Assembly: GCF_031851795.1 (NCBI RefSeq)
Contig: NZ_CP134696.1
Location: 2,093,001-2,157,000, forward strand
Direction of reading: 5' to 3'
Source of the DNA: Pontibacter sp. G13
GTDB lineage: Bacteria; Bacteroidota; Bacteroidia; J057
DNA: 64,000 nucleotides
A program made the translations under genes and the position numbers. The notes below the pieces were generated by a model that made no database searches, was not told the DNA's origin, and saw nothing but the letters and a program-made list of their open reading frames with translations. The stretch's first letter is position 1, and each line of letters begins with the position of its first letter. Positions 1 through 7,816 of this stretch are shown piece after piece.

Positions 1-742
1 CTGGAATGGGCTCTGTCGCAGAGTAGTAAGCACTGGTCAGATGGAGCGGATTGAATATCTCATCACGGTACACTTCCTCCAACGTTTTGCCAGAAGCCGC
101 TTCGAGAATGATCCCCAGCATGACGTAGTTGGTATTGGAATAGCCGTAAGTCTCTCCTACTTCAAACCAGGCAGATTTTCCATAGGTAAATGCCAGCACA
201 TCTTCTTGCGTCCATCCATTGTCGAATTGGTTGAATCGCTGCATCCCCTGAGAAAGCGTGTAGTAATCGGCGATCCCTGAGGTGTGGTCCAGCAGATGAC
301 GAATCTGAGCTTCATCGGCATTTTCGATGCGTTTCACCACCTCTTCATCCATCCATTTGGATACGGGATCGTCGAGAGACAAAACCCCTGCATCGATATA
401 GGCAAATACAGCCGCGGCAGTAAAGACCTTGCTGATGCTGGCAATCAGAAACGAATTGCATGGCTGCATGGGTACGTCCGAAGCAATGTCCGCAGTTCCG
501 GCGGCTCCCACCCAAACCCCGAATTCGTCCTTGACCATGAGCGTGGCGCCGACGATGCCCAATTTCTGGTTGCGGTCCAGAATCTCCTGATAGGTCGCAG
601 CCCGAGGATGCATATCGCTTGAGTCTGCCACATCGAATTGGCATTGGTAGGTACTTACGGGAACTACCTCATTGGATTGACACCCGACGAGACCTAGTAC
701 AACGGCAGTGATTGACAAATAAAATGTGAAGATCCGATTCAT
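1..742 (-). CDS. Serine hydrolase / class C beta-lactamase-like lipoprotein (3' end beyond window)
   Basis: Reading leftward from ATG at 742, the frame stays open to the window edge, so at least 247 residues are present and the C-terminus is missing. The N-terminus is a lipoprotein signal (hydrophobic run, lipobox LVGC), so the product is probably anchored in the envelope. It carries the two N-terminal hallmarks of the beta-lactamase/D-Ala-D-Ala carboxypeptidase (class C) fold: an SISK tetrad (SxxK nucleophile motif) around residue 102 and a YSN (YxN) motif around residue 200, with HLLDHTSGI between them as in this family. The third motif (KTG/HTG) would lie outside the window. The start overlaps the stop of the upstream envelope gene by 4 bp (ATGA), which suggests a translationally coupled pair. 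Substrate unknown: peptidoglycan peptides, an ester or a D-peptide are all possible. Confidence 0.85.
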   Translation of the reverse strand, partial: MNRIFTFYLSITAVVLGLVGCQSNEVVPVSTYQCQFDVADSSDMHPRAATYQEILDRNQKLGIVGATLMVKDEFGVWVGAAGTADIASDVPMQPCNSFLIASISKVFTAAAVFAYIDAGVLSLDDPVSKWMDEEVVKRIENADEAQIRHLLDHTSGIADYYTLSQGMQRFNQFDNGWTQEDVLAFTYGKSAWFEVGETYGYSNTNYVMLGIILEAASGKTLEEVYRDEIFNPLHLTSAYYSATEPIP

Positions 743-1329
743 GATTTGAAGGTATAGGTGACACCGATTTTGAGGAGTGAATGAGGAAAGAAGGGGATGC
801 CATTGGCAAATGGAGCTTCCACGGCGAAATGCTGACGGATGAATGGCTCGAAACGGGAATTGTTGGGGAATGCCAATCCGAGACCGACATCGGCAATTAC
901 CCGAGGTTTTCCCAGCTGATTGATGGCGCTGAAATCCCCCGTTTCGGGATCGATCTCATACACCTCGTTGGGATAGAAATGGTGCATGTATCCAATCCCT
1001 CCCGAAGCATCCAGTCGGAGATTGCGGTGCGCCTCCCAACCATATTGGTACCCGCCTCGCAGATAAATCCCCGTTTCCGCCCGCTCGTGGAAGTACCCGC
1101 CCAGGGCGACATTCCAGCGTTGCAAGGATCTGACTCCATGCGTTTCACGGAGCGTAACTTCCACCTCGACCCCCGGATGGATCGGTGTGTAGGAGGTGAA
1201 GGGCCAAGTCGTGCTTTCGTGCATGACTGCGACAGAAATTCCTTTGAGGCCGTTTGGGGAGATCGTTTGCTGGGCCATACAGGCAATGGGAATCCAGCAA
1301 GCCCAGAACACCCAGAAGTGCTTGAACAT
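739..1329 (-). CDS. Exported protein of unknown function, possible outer-membrane beta-barrel
   Basis: 196 residues from the chosen ATG at 1329. A longer reading frame to 1455 exists, but the chosen start places a clean signal peptide (MFKHFWVFWACWIPIACMAQ) at the N-terminus. The mature part is rich in aromatic and glycine residues with alternating hydrophobicity (for example LRGGYQYGWEAH, DVGLGLAF) and ends in an aromatic strand-like segment (IGVTYTF). This is typical of small outer-membrane barrels of Bacteroidota, but no named family is recognised. It overlaps the downstream serine hydrolase by 4 bp, so the two are probably one transcript. Localisation is an inference from the signal peptide and strand pattern. 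Confidence 0.65.
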   Translation of the reverse strand: MFKHFWVFWACWIPIACMAQQTISPNGLKGISVAVMHESTTWPFTSYTPIHPGVEVEVTLRETHGVRSLQRWNVALGGYFHERAETGIYLRGGYQYGWEAHRNLRLDASGGIGYMHHFYPNEVYEIDPETGDFSAINQLGKPRVIADVGLGLAFPNNSRFEPFIRQHFAVEAPFANGIPFFPHSLLKIGVTYTFKS

Positions 1330-1537
1330 GACAATGAGTTTGAAGAAGCTTTGGATGGCTTCCGTGTGAAAAAGTGAGGATTGCGTCAGTGAGGTTAACG
1401 AACGAAATACAACCTCCAGCTCCAGAGGTTGACCCCGATCACGGCGAGATTTCACGGGTTCATTCTGTTTTTTGGAGGATCAGGCGGGCGGGTCCCAACC
1501 GAGCTTGGGTGGGCTAGATCCTTGCGGCCCATCAGAA

Positions 1538-1565
1538 AAAGGCCGCCCTTGAGAGAGCGGCCTTT
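1538..1565 (-). terminator. Rho-independent terminator of the secreted protein gene to its right
   Basis: A perfect 9 bp stem (AAAGGCCGC / GCGGCCTTT) with a 10 nt loop. Read on the minus strand it is followed by a T-run, so it fits termination of the minus-strand gene ending at 1615. The remaining ~200 bp up to the next gene holds nothing recognisable. Confidence 0.8.
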
Positions 1566-1614
1566 GGGGATGAATTTCTATTTCGAGGATAACCGGAAAG
1601 GTTTAGCAGTTCGA

Positions 1615-2547
1615 CTATTGAACGGCATTTTCAGGATTCACCCGACTAATTCTTAAAGTCGAGGAATATCCAGAGTTCAACATACCGATGTGTTTGGAAA
1701 TCTGAGCAAATTGGATGATCCCTGTTTTCGCATCGAATCTTGAGATCATCTTGATAAAGAAGTTCAACTCTAAATCAATCTCATCCAGCTTGGGATTTTC
1801 CTCCTCAAATTCCTCTGCAATTTTCGATCTGATCGCTTCTTTGAATACCTTTTGATAGGCCTTTTGATCCAAATAGTTGGAGTCCATGGATTCGTAGGAA
1901 TCAGGGGATTTGCGGTTACCAATTGGCAGGAAGGAGGTAGCCTCCAACATCGGCATTTTCACATCTTGGATGCTCACCTCACTCTTTTCCACAGGCTTAG
2001 GCTTCTCACGGTGAATCACATACGGGTTTGGATGTTGAGGATTGATGTGCCCGAGGAAATTGAGATACTTCAGAATTGGGGATTCCTCCTCTGTCTCCAT
2101 TTGTTCAATCAGGGTTTGGATTTCCTCAGAGCGATCTTCAAGTCCTTCTAATCCAGTCAAAAACTGAGCATTTAGATCATCTATGCGGTCGACATTGACT
2201 CCCCCTGTTTTGCCGAGTGACATCTCAATTGGAATAGCAGCAAGTATTTCTGCGGCAGAATTTTCTAAGCCCTGCTGTACCTCCACATGCAAGACCGCCT
2301 GATACTTTGAAGGCAACATGCTCATGATCTCGATCTGGTATCGAATGACCAGTGAGGCAGATTTCTGATCTTCTCGTTCATTATGAGACAATTCAAACAG
2401 ATACGATTTTCCCGGCTCCCAACCAGATTGAATCGATACATTTTTTTTCGAGACCTCTACCTGCGCCTGCATCGGCAATACGGCCAAGAGGAGGAGGATA
2501 GACATGAGGGATTTGGGATAAAAGCGAAGTTGCGATATGGAATTCAT
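1615..2547 (-). CDS. Secreted protein of unknown function
   Basis: 310 residues with a signal peptide ending near residue 29 (hydrophobic SLMSILLLLAVLPMQAQ). The mature protein is acidic and mixed alpha/beta, with a glutamate-rich helix-like stretch around residues 140-160 and a second charged helix-like part around 230-260. No family is recognised; the overall look (export signal, about 300 residues) resembles the many uncharacterised periplasmic proteins of Bacteroidota. It is a single-gene unit closed by the terminator at 1538-1565. No cysteines suited to lipidation are seen, so it should be periplasmic or secreted rather than lipid-anchored. Confidence 0.7.
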   Translation of the reverse strand: MNSISQLRFYPKSLMSILLLLAVLPMQAQVEVSKKNVSIQSGWEPGKSYLFELSHNEREDQKSASLVIRYQIEIMSMLPSKYQAVLHVEVQQGLENSAAEILAAIPIEMSLGKTGGVNVDRIDDLNAQFLTGLEGLEDRSEEIQTLIEQMETEEESPILKYLNFLGHINPQHPNPYVIHREKPKPVEKSEVSIQDVKMPMLEATSFLPIGNRKSPDSYESMDSNYLDQKAYQKVFKEAIRSKIAEEFEEENPKLDEIDLELNFFIKMISRFDAKTGIIQFAQISKHIGMLNSGYSSTLRISRVNPENAVQ

Positions 2548-3056
2548 AGAAAGGTATAATGTGCTGAAAATGAATTTCGGTCATGGGAAATCTGGTCACC
2601 TGAATGGATGACGATGGCATGATAAATCCGACATTGGAATGGGCGGCTGTGGATGGCGCGAAACGATCCCTCTGGGCTTTGACCTTCCCGTGGGTCTACC
2701 CGTGCAGGCGGCGAGGAATCATTTGCAGATGTAGCCTAGGATTGTGTCATCTGGAAGATGTGTGGGTGTTGTGCTGTAGGAATTCGTGTCAATGAACCGG
2801 ACAACCGTCTATGGTTGGAAAAAAAGCGTGCTCAAGGCTTTGAAGTGGGATATCGAAAGCTTATCCGACTGAAAATTAGCAGCTTGAAAAATCAAAATAG
2901 GTCGAGATCCTTCTAAATAGTCCCTCCCAAAAAACAACTTTTTCAAAAAAATTCTCCAAACCCTAAACCCTATTCCAGAATGATCGTTCCAATATTCAAA
3001 TCCAATAACGGAACGATCGTTCCAAAACATCACTCGACATCCTTCATCACACCATT
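2548..3056. other. Divergent intergenic region
   Basis: About 500 bp between the leftward secreted protein and the rightward SDR gene. Apart from the TetR-type palindromes at 2977-3023, I see no coding potential or RNA gene here. Confidence 0.6.
2977..3023. promoter_or_regulatory. Tandem TetR-type operators upstream of the SDR gene
   Basis: A perfect 14 bp palindrome GGAACGATCGTTCC at 3010-3023 and a near copy, AGAATGATCGTTCC, at 2977-2990. Their centres are 33 bp apart, about three helical turns, so two dimers would sit on the same DNA face. The proximal one ends 33 bp before the SDR start codon. The TetR-family gene immediately downstream of the SDR gene is the obvious candidate for binding. 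This is inference from site shape and gene context. Confidence 0.7.
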
Positions 3057-3812
3057 ATGGGTACGCTTCAAGGAAAAACAGCCGTCATTACAGGCGGAAA
3101 CAGCGGAATCGGATACGCATCCGCAGCCAAACTCAAAGCTCAAGGAGCAGAGGTCATCATCACCGGACGATCTCCCGAGCGGGTACAGAATGCGGCCGAT
3201 GAATTGGGCGTCAAAGGCATCGTAGCGGACGTGACCGACTTGGCAGCTATCGACGCGCTCGTCGAACAGGTGAAAGCCGATTATGGCACCGTAGACATCT
3301 TGTTTGTCAATGCGGGGGTATTCTTGCCAGCGCCCATCGGTCAAGTCAGCGAGGAGGTCTACAATCAGACCATGGATATCAACTTCAAGGGAGCTGTGTT
3401 CACGACTGAAAAATTCCTTCCGATCTTGAAAGATGGTGCTGCGGTCATTCACCTTTCCTCCGTGCTTGCCTACACCGGAATGCCGAATTCGTCCATCTAT
3501 GCCGCTTCCAAAGCAGCGATGAACTCCTACGTACGGACTGCATCCACGGAATTGGCACCTAGAGGAATTCGGGTCAATGCCATCAATCCAGGGCCTATTT
3601 CCACGCCGATTTACAACAAAACGGGCATGGATGAGGATTCCCTTCATGGATTTGCGCAAGCCATCCAACAACGCGTTCCACTCAAGCGCTTTGGAGAGCC
3701 GGGCGATATCGCCCACCTAGTTGCATTCCTTGCCTCTGACGAAGCAGCCTTCATCACAGGGAGCGAATACAACATCGACGGCGGCGTCAATGTCAACCCG
3801 CTTCTCTCCTAG
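3057..3812 (+). CDS. SDR-family NAD(P)-dependent oxidoreductase
   Basis: 251 residues, normal length for a classical short-chain dehydrogenase/reductase. The Rossmann glycine motif TGGNSGIG is at residues 12-19, NAG at 85-87, the catalytic Ser at about 135 and the YxxxK pair as YAASK (Tyr148, Lys152), followed by the usual NPGPISTPI segment and the C-terminal FITGSEYNIDGG. An arginine after the second strand (TGR) suggests NADP(H) preference. It would reduce or oxidise a small carbonyl/alcohol compound; the substrate cannot be read from sequence. A TetR regulator follows 101 bp downstream on the same strand and paired operators precede the gene, so expression is probably de-repressed by the substrate or a related electrophile. 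Confidence 0.92.
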   Translation: MGTLQGKTAVITGGNSGIGYASAAKLKAQGAEVIITGRSPERVQNAADELGVKGIVADVTDLAAIDALVEQVKADYGTVDILFVNAGVFLPAPIGQVSEEVYNQTMDINFKGAVFTTEKFLPILKDGAAVIHLSSVLAYTGMPNSSIYAASKAAMNSYVRTASTELAPRGIRVNAINPGPISTPIYNKTGMDEDSLHGFAQAIQQRVPLKRFGEPGDIAHLVAFLASDEAAFITGSEYNIDGGVNVNPLLS

Positions 3813-3866
3813 TTGAACCAATTTATCGCGACGGGATTTGGAATGGATATTCCGAATCAGTTATTT

Positions 3867-3896
3867 GGGTGGATGCGAATTCGTTTGCATTCACCC
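3867..3896. promoter_or_regulatory. Inverted repeat in front of the TetR gene
   Basis: Arms GGGTGGATGCGAA (3867-3879) and TTTGCATTCACCC (3884-3896) pair with two mismatches and end 17 bp before the TetR start codon. There is no following T-run, so an operator or an mRNA hairpin is more likely than a terminator. Its sequence differs from the operators at 2977-3023. Confidence 0.4.
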
Positions 3897-3913
3897 GATT
3901 TGTATAGAATACT

Positions 3914-4495
3914 ATGCCCAGAACTAAAGCATTTGACGAACAAGAAGTACTGACCAAGGCAATGGAATTGTTTTGGAAGCAGGGCTATCATGCGACGTCC
4001 ATGCAGGATCTGGTAGACCATCTGGGCATCAATCGGGCAAGCATTTATTCCACCTTTGGGGACAAGCATGCGCTTTTTCAGCGAGCCTTTGATTACTATC
4101 GCAATGTGAATGGAATCGCCATGCAGGATTGTCTACATCAACATCCAACCGTCAAGGAGGGCATTCGGGCATTGTTTAGCAAGGCCATCGATCAATCTAT
4201 TTCAGACCCCGACCGCAAGGGTTGCTTTGTAATCAACGCCTCTTCCGAACTGGTACCGGGAGATGAAGAATTGCGTTCGCTGATCGCACAGAACCATGCG
4301 CAATTCAAAGGAATGTTTCAGAGCTATCTGGAACTCGGAGAATCCAAAGGGGAATTTCCAGCGGGAAAGGATCTGGTCACCATCGCAGGATTGATTTTCT
4401 CGCTGTACAATGGCATACAGGTCGTAGCCAAGGTCCACGCAAATCGTGACCAGTTACTCCTGCAGGTGGATTCCATCCTCAGTTTGCTCGATTAA
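3914..4495 (+). CDS. TetR/AcrR-family transcriptional regulator
   Basis: 193 residues, standard length. The N-terminal DNA-binding domain is clear: FDEQEVLTKAMELFWKQGY, then the helix-turn-helix around residues 27-47 (TSMQDLVDHLGINRASIYS) and the typical FGDKHALFQRAFDYY helix. The C-terminal part contains GCFVINASSEL, seen in the TetR subgroup that controls SDR or other detoxification genes. It follows the SDR oxidoreductase in the same direction and most likely represses it through the GGAACGATCGTTCC palindromes upstream of that gene. The inducer is unknown. Confidence 0.9.
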   Translation: MPRTKAFDEQEVLTKAMELFWKQGYHATSMQDLVDHLGINRASIYSTFGDKHALFQRAFDYYRNVNGIAMQDCLHQHPTVKEGIRALFSKAIDQSISDPDRKGCFVINASSELVPGDEELRSLIAQNHAQFKGMFQSYLELGESKGEFPAGKDLVTIAGLIFSLYNGIQVVAKVHANRDQLLLQVDSILSLLD

Positions 4496-4512
4496 TTGGA
4501 GCTCCACATACC

Positions 4513-4556
4513 AAAAGGGAATGACCTCAGCACACATCTGAGATCATTCCCTTTTC
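4513..4556. terminator. Bidirectional terminator between convergent genes
   Basis: A long stem (AAAAGGGAATGA.CTCAG paired with CTGAGA.TCATTCCCTTTT) with one internal mismatch and a short loop. A-runs on one side and T-runs on the other allow termination from both directions. It separates the rightward TetR gene from the leftward lipoprotein gene. Confidence 0.85.
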
Positions 4557-4578
4557 CATTCTTTTGTGCAACAATTCC

Positions 4579-5082
4579 CTACTCTCCTGTGGGGGTCAAA
4601 GCGCCGATCTGTTCCCACGCTGGATCAGGTTCCAATACCACAGCGATATAGAGTTGATCCTTTTGATGTTCCACATTCGCTACACTGCGGTTCAGGTTAC
4701 AGACGATTTGATCTGGTGTCAATTTGTACATGGCTCCAGTACCAGCGTCAATGGCAATCCCGATAATGCCACCGAGCAACAAGTTGCCAAACACCCACTC
4801 ATTGATGGTACGATTGATCACCATTTCATAGGGATAAAACCCATCGAGGACGATTTCCACTTGATAGAAGGATTTTTTGAGTCCGCGATGCGGCATATAT
4901 CCTCTCCGATGCAAGTCGTAGATCATGGGAGTGGTGCCGATTTCGATACCGTCGAGGTAGATTCTCGCACCAGATGGCGAACTGGAAAACGCCACCGGTT
5001 GCCAAGCGCCATCCATGATAGATGCACAACCGCTAAGACCGATCGAAAACACGCTCAAAAGAAGGAGTACATTTTTTTTCAT
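4579..5082 (-). CDS. PEGA-domain-like lipoprotein
   Basis: 167 residues. The signal ends in lipobox LSGC (Cys19), so it is a lipoprotein. Residues 33-55 (FSSSPSGARIYLDGIEIGTTP) match the PEGA-type beta motif in which a Pro-Ser-Gly turn precedes a short 'v-dG...G.TP' strand. A glycine-rich hydrophobic segment (NLLLGGIIGIAIDAGTGAMYKL) follows, as in many small envelope lipoproteins that carry one PEGA motif. The role is unknown, probably structural or surface-exposed. It is the only gene between the TetR terminator and the hybrid regulator, which is on the same strand 123 bp upstream. Confidence 0.75.
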   Translation of the reverse strand: MKKNVLLLLSVFSIGLSGCASIMDGAWQPVAFSSSPSGARIYLDGIEIGTTPMIYDLHRRGYMPHRGLKKSFYQVEIVLDGFYPYEMVINRTINEWVFGNLLLGGIIGIAIDAGTGAMYKLTPDQIVCNLNRSVANVEHQKDQLYIAVVLEPDPAWEQIGALTPTGE

Positions 5083-5205
5083 TTGCCCATTTATTTGTGA
5101 CTGAACATATTCCTGCCAAACAACAAGAATTCACGATTTAACAGATTCCCCGCAAAAAATGAACACAAAATCCATCATTATTGTTTTTCGTGCATTTCGG
5201 ATGAA

Positions 5206-7749
5206 CTAGCGTGACTTTTGCTTGGAAACCTGTGAGGGAGTCTGTCCAAATTTTTCCTTGAACATCTTGCTGAAATAGGCCAAATGATTGAATCCACAAG
5301 CATAGGCAATCTCACTAACCGTCAACTCGGGTGCTTTGAGCAACATCTCGCGGGCGGCATCGAGACGTACATTTCGAATCAATTCCACCGGGGTCATCCC
5401 ACAGGTCCCCTTGACTTTTCGTTGGAGTTGATTGCGATTCATCCCGAGTTCTTTGCATAGGAATGGTGGGCTGAGTTCGGGATTGTCGAGGTGATTTCGA
5501 ATGAGGGCGACCACTCGATTGATCCCCAATTCTGAATGGGTTGGAGTCGCGGAATTTTCCTTGAATCGCTCCTGAAGCTTTCGTCTTTGTTCGACGAGAC
5601 TCAAGCAAACAGCCACGAGTTCCTGCGGTTCAAACGGCTTGGTGAGATAGTTGTCTGCCCCCAGCTCGTACAACTGGATTCGGGACTCCATTTCCGTTTT
5701 GGCACTCAGCGCCAAAATCGGAATGTGGTCGGTTTTCCATTGAGATTTTACCTGTCGGCAAAGTTCCTCCCCAGACATCCCGGTTCCCAGCATCAAATCC
5801 GTCACCAAAATCTCAGGGATCAATTCCTGAACCGCCGGTCCTGCAGCTTCGCCACTGGTGTATCCGTACACCTCGAATTCTTCAGATAAGACCGTTTCCA
5901 CATATTCCAGCATTTCCGGGTGATCTTCCACCAGTACAAGCTTGGGCTTTTGCGGGGCAAATGACACCACCGGCATATCCATCGGATGATCGTGAGCAGC
6001 CTCCACAGGAAGGAGAATCTCAAACCGGGCTCCTCCAAAATCCCCTTCATCGACACGCAGTTTTCCCTCCATCAATTCCACATAAGCCTTGACGAGGGAC
6101 AAACCGATCCCTGTACCCGAATTGTGCGTGTCAGGATCAATTTTGAAAAATCGCTGAAAAATCTTCTCGCGGAAATCAGGAGGAATTCCCGGGCCAGAAT
6201 CCTCCACTTTCAGCTTCAGTCTCCCTGCTTCAAATCTGACCAACATGCGAATCTTTCCACCATCAGGGGTGAATTTGAAGGCATTGGACAGCAAATTCTC
6301 TACGATATGTCCAATCTTCACCGCATCGCAACGAATCATGCCCACCTGTTCGAAATCAAGGTCAAACGTGATTCTACGACGATCGGCTTCATGAAGAAAT
6401 AAACCTGACCAGTCCGATAAAAATTGATCGAAATCCACCCGTTGCATTTGAAGCTCTGTCGCTCCTCGTTCGAATCGATGAAGATCCATCAAACTGGCCA
6501 TCATGTCCTTGAGGCGATCCGCGTTCTTGCGGGCGATGGAGGCCAGCTGTTGCACCTGAGGATCTCGATTGCGCTCCAAATCCGCCAAAGGTCCTTGGAT
6601 CAAAGTCAATGGCGTACGCAGATCGTGGGATAGGTTGTTGATGAATGCTGTACGCAGATGCTCTACTTCGCGTAGTCGCTCCATTCGCTGACGATCTTCA
6701 AGCTTCTCCACCCGAGCGTCACTCAGTCGCAGATCCGCCATCTTATTGGCACAAATAGAGGCAATCACCGACAACAGACTGACGTGTTCCTCTTCGAAGA
6801 AATAGGGATCTGGATGCTCCGAATCGATCACGCCTTCCACTTGACCATTGAGGATGATCGGCACCGCCATTTCCGACAACCGAAATGCATCATCTTGAAT
6901 GTAATCGGGAAACAAGCGCGTATCCCCTACTCGCACAGGATTTCCAGAAACGGCCACTTTTCCGACGATCCCTTTGCCCATCGGAATGGTGATCGGGTCC
7001 TTGATATCTTTGCCTGTTGGGTTTTTGTCGCCGAATGCAGCGATCTGCATCAACTCCTTCCGCTTGGGATCTGGGAGGTAAATCACACAGTCAATCAGAC
7101 CCAACTGAGGGATACAGTGCTGGGCCACCAGCCAGAGGGCTTCGGATTCTGACTCGGCATTGAGGATCAATTTGGAGAAATGGTCATGCACCCACTCAAG
7201 GCGTGCGCGCATTTCCAACTCATGCTTCATCTGCTGACGCTCCAGAAGATGGAATTGATAATAGGCCCTTGCATTGATGATCACTAGCCCGAGGGAACTG
7301 ATGATCAGCACTGAAGGTTCCACCCCCATCAAATCGCCACTGAGTTGGTCCTTGAGCATCAAGACAAACAGCAGCAACATTCCACTGGAAACCGTTCCCC
7401 CTAGATAGATGCCAAACCACCGGGAGGCGGATAGATTCATTGAATGTAGGCTGATAGGGAAAAACATCAGCACCATCAAAGGGGGCGCCCAGCCCATGTA
7501 CAGAAATATTCCCAGCACCCATTGGATGGTCGCCATGAACAGCACCTCCCGAGAAAGGTGAAGATCGCGGGGAAATATCATGGAGACCAGAGGAAGCAGG
7601 GGGAGCAACAAAGCCCATCCCGGAACCGCCAATTCGGGCACGATCGCTCCATTGAGGAGGAGGGGAATACAAGCAAAGACCCAATTGACCATAGCCAATC
7701 GGGAAGCGCCATGAAAAATGCTGCTCAAGTGGGCAAGGAGTTGCTTCAT
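5206..7749 (-). CDS. Membrane hybrid two-component regulator (GAF-HisKA-HATPase-REC-AraC)
   Basis: 847 residues carrying a full phosphorelay and its output domain in one chain. Residues 20-165 contain about five membrane segments. A GAF-like domain lies at ~185-335. HisKA has the phosphoacceptor His375 (NNLSHDLRTP), and HATPase shows N488, the G1 box DSGPGIPP (517-524) and the G2 box GTGIGL (545-550). The receiver domain (603-720) has the acidic pair 608-609, the phosphoacceptor Asp651 and Lys704. A C-terminal AraC-type double helix-turn-helix occupies 745-845 and keeps the family signature near the end (ACGFNHLAYFSKMFKEKFGQTPSQ). It differs from gut Bacteroides hybrid regulators in lacking a periplasmic beta-propeller sensor; input is by the membrane part or the GAF domain. 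Targets are not evident; the adjacent T9SS cargo gene is one possibility. Confidence 0.93.
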   Translation of the reverse strand: MKQLLAHLSSIFHGASRLAMVNWVFACIPLLLNGAIVPELAVPGWALLLPLLPLVSMIFPRDLHLSREVLFMATIQWVLGIFLYMGWAPPLMVLMFFPISLHSMNLSASRWFGIYLGGTVSSGMLLLFVLMLKDQLSGDLMGVEPSVLIISSLGLVIINARAYYQFHLLERQQMKHELEMRARLEWVHDHFSKLILNAESESEALWLVAQHCIPQLGLIDCVIYLPDPKRKELMQIAAFGDKNPTGKDIKDPITIPMGKGIVGKVAVSGNPVRVGDTRLFPDYIQDDAFRLSEMAVPIILNGQVEGVIDSEHPDPYFFEEEHVSLLSVIASICANKMADLRLSDARVEKLEDRQRMERLREVEHLRTAFINNLSHDLRTPLTLIQGPLADLERNRDPQVQQLASIARKNADRLKDMMASLMDLHRFERGATELQMQRVDFDQFLSDWSGLFLHEADRRRITFDLDFEQVGMIRCDAVKIGHIVENLLSNAFKFTPDGGKIRMLVRFEAGRLKLKVEDSGPGIPPDFREKIFQRFFKIDPDTHNSGTGIGLSLVKAYVELMEGKLRVDEGDFGGARFEILLPVEAAHDHPMDMPVVSFAPQKPKLVLVEDHPEMLEYVETVLSEEFEVYGYTSGEAAGPAVQELIPEILVTDLMLGTGMSGEELCRQVKSQWKTDHIPILALSAKTEMESRIQLYELGADNYLTKPFEPQELVAVCLSLVEQRRKLQERFKENSATPTHSELGINRVVALIRNHLDNPELSPPFLCKELGMNRNQLQRKVKGTCGMTPVELIRNVRLDAAREMLLKAPELTVSEIAYACGFNHLAYFSKMFKEKFGQTPSQVSKQKSR

Positions 7750-7769
7750 AACGAATAGAACAAACAGAT

Positions 7770-7794
7770 GCCAGCGGACCCATTTTCCGCCGGC
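7770..7794 (-). terminator. Probable terminator of the delta-60-repeat protein gene
   Basis: Arms GCCAGCGGA and TCCGCCGGC pair over 9 bp with one mismatch, just after the stop at 7817 in the minus direction. The following T-stretch is weak (ATCTGTTTGTTC), hence moderate confidence. Confidence 0.5.
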
Positions 7795-7816
7795 ATGAGA
7801 GATAAACTAGATCTTT

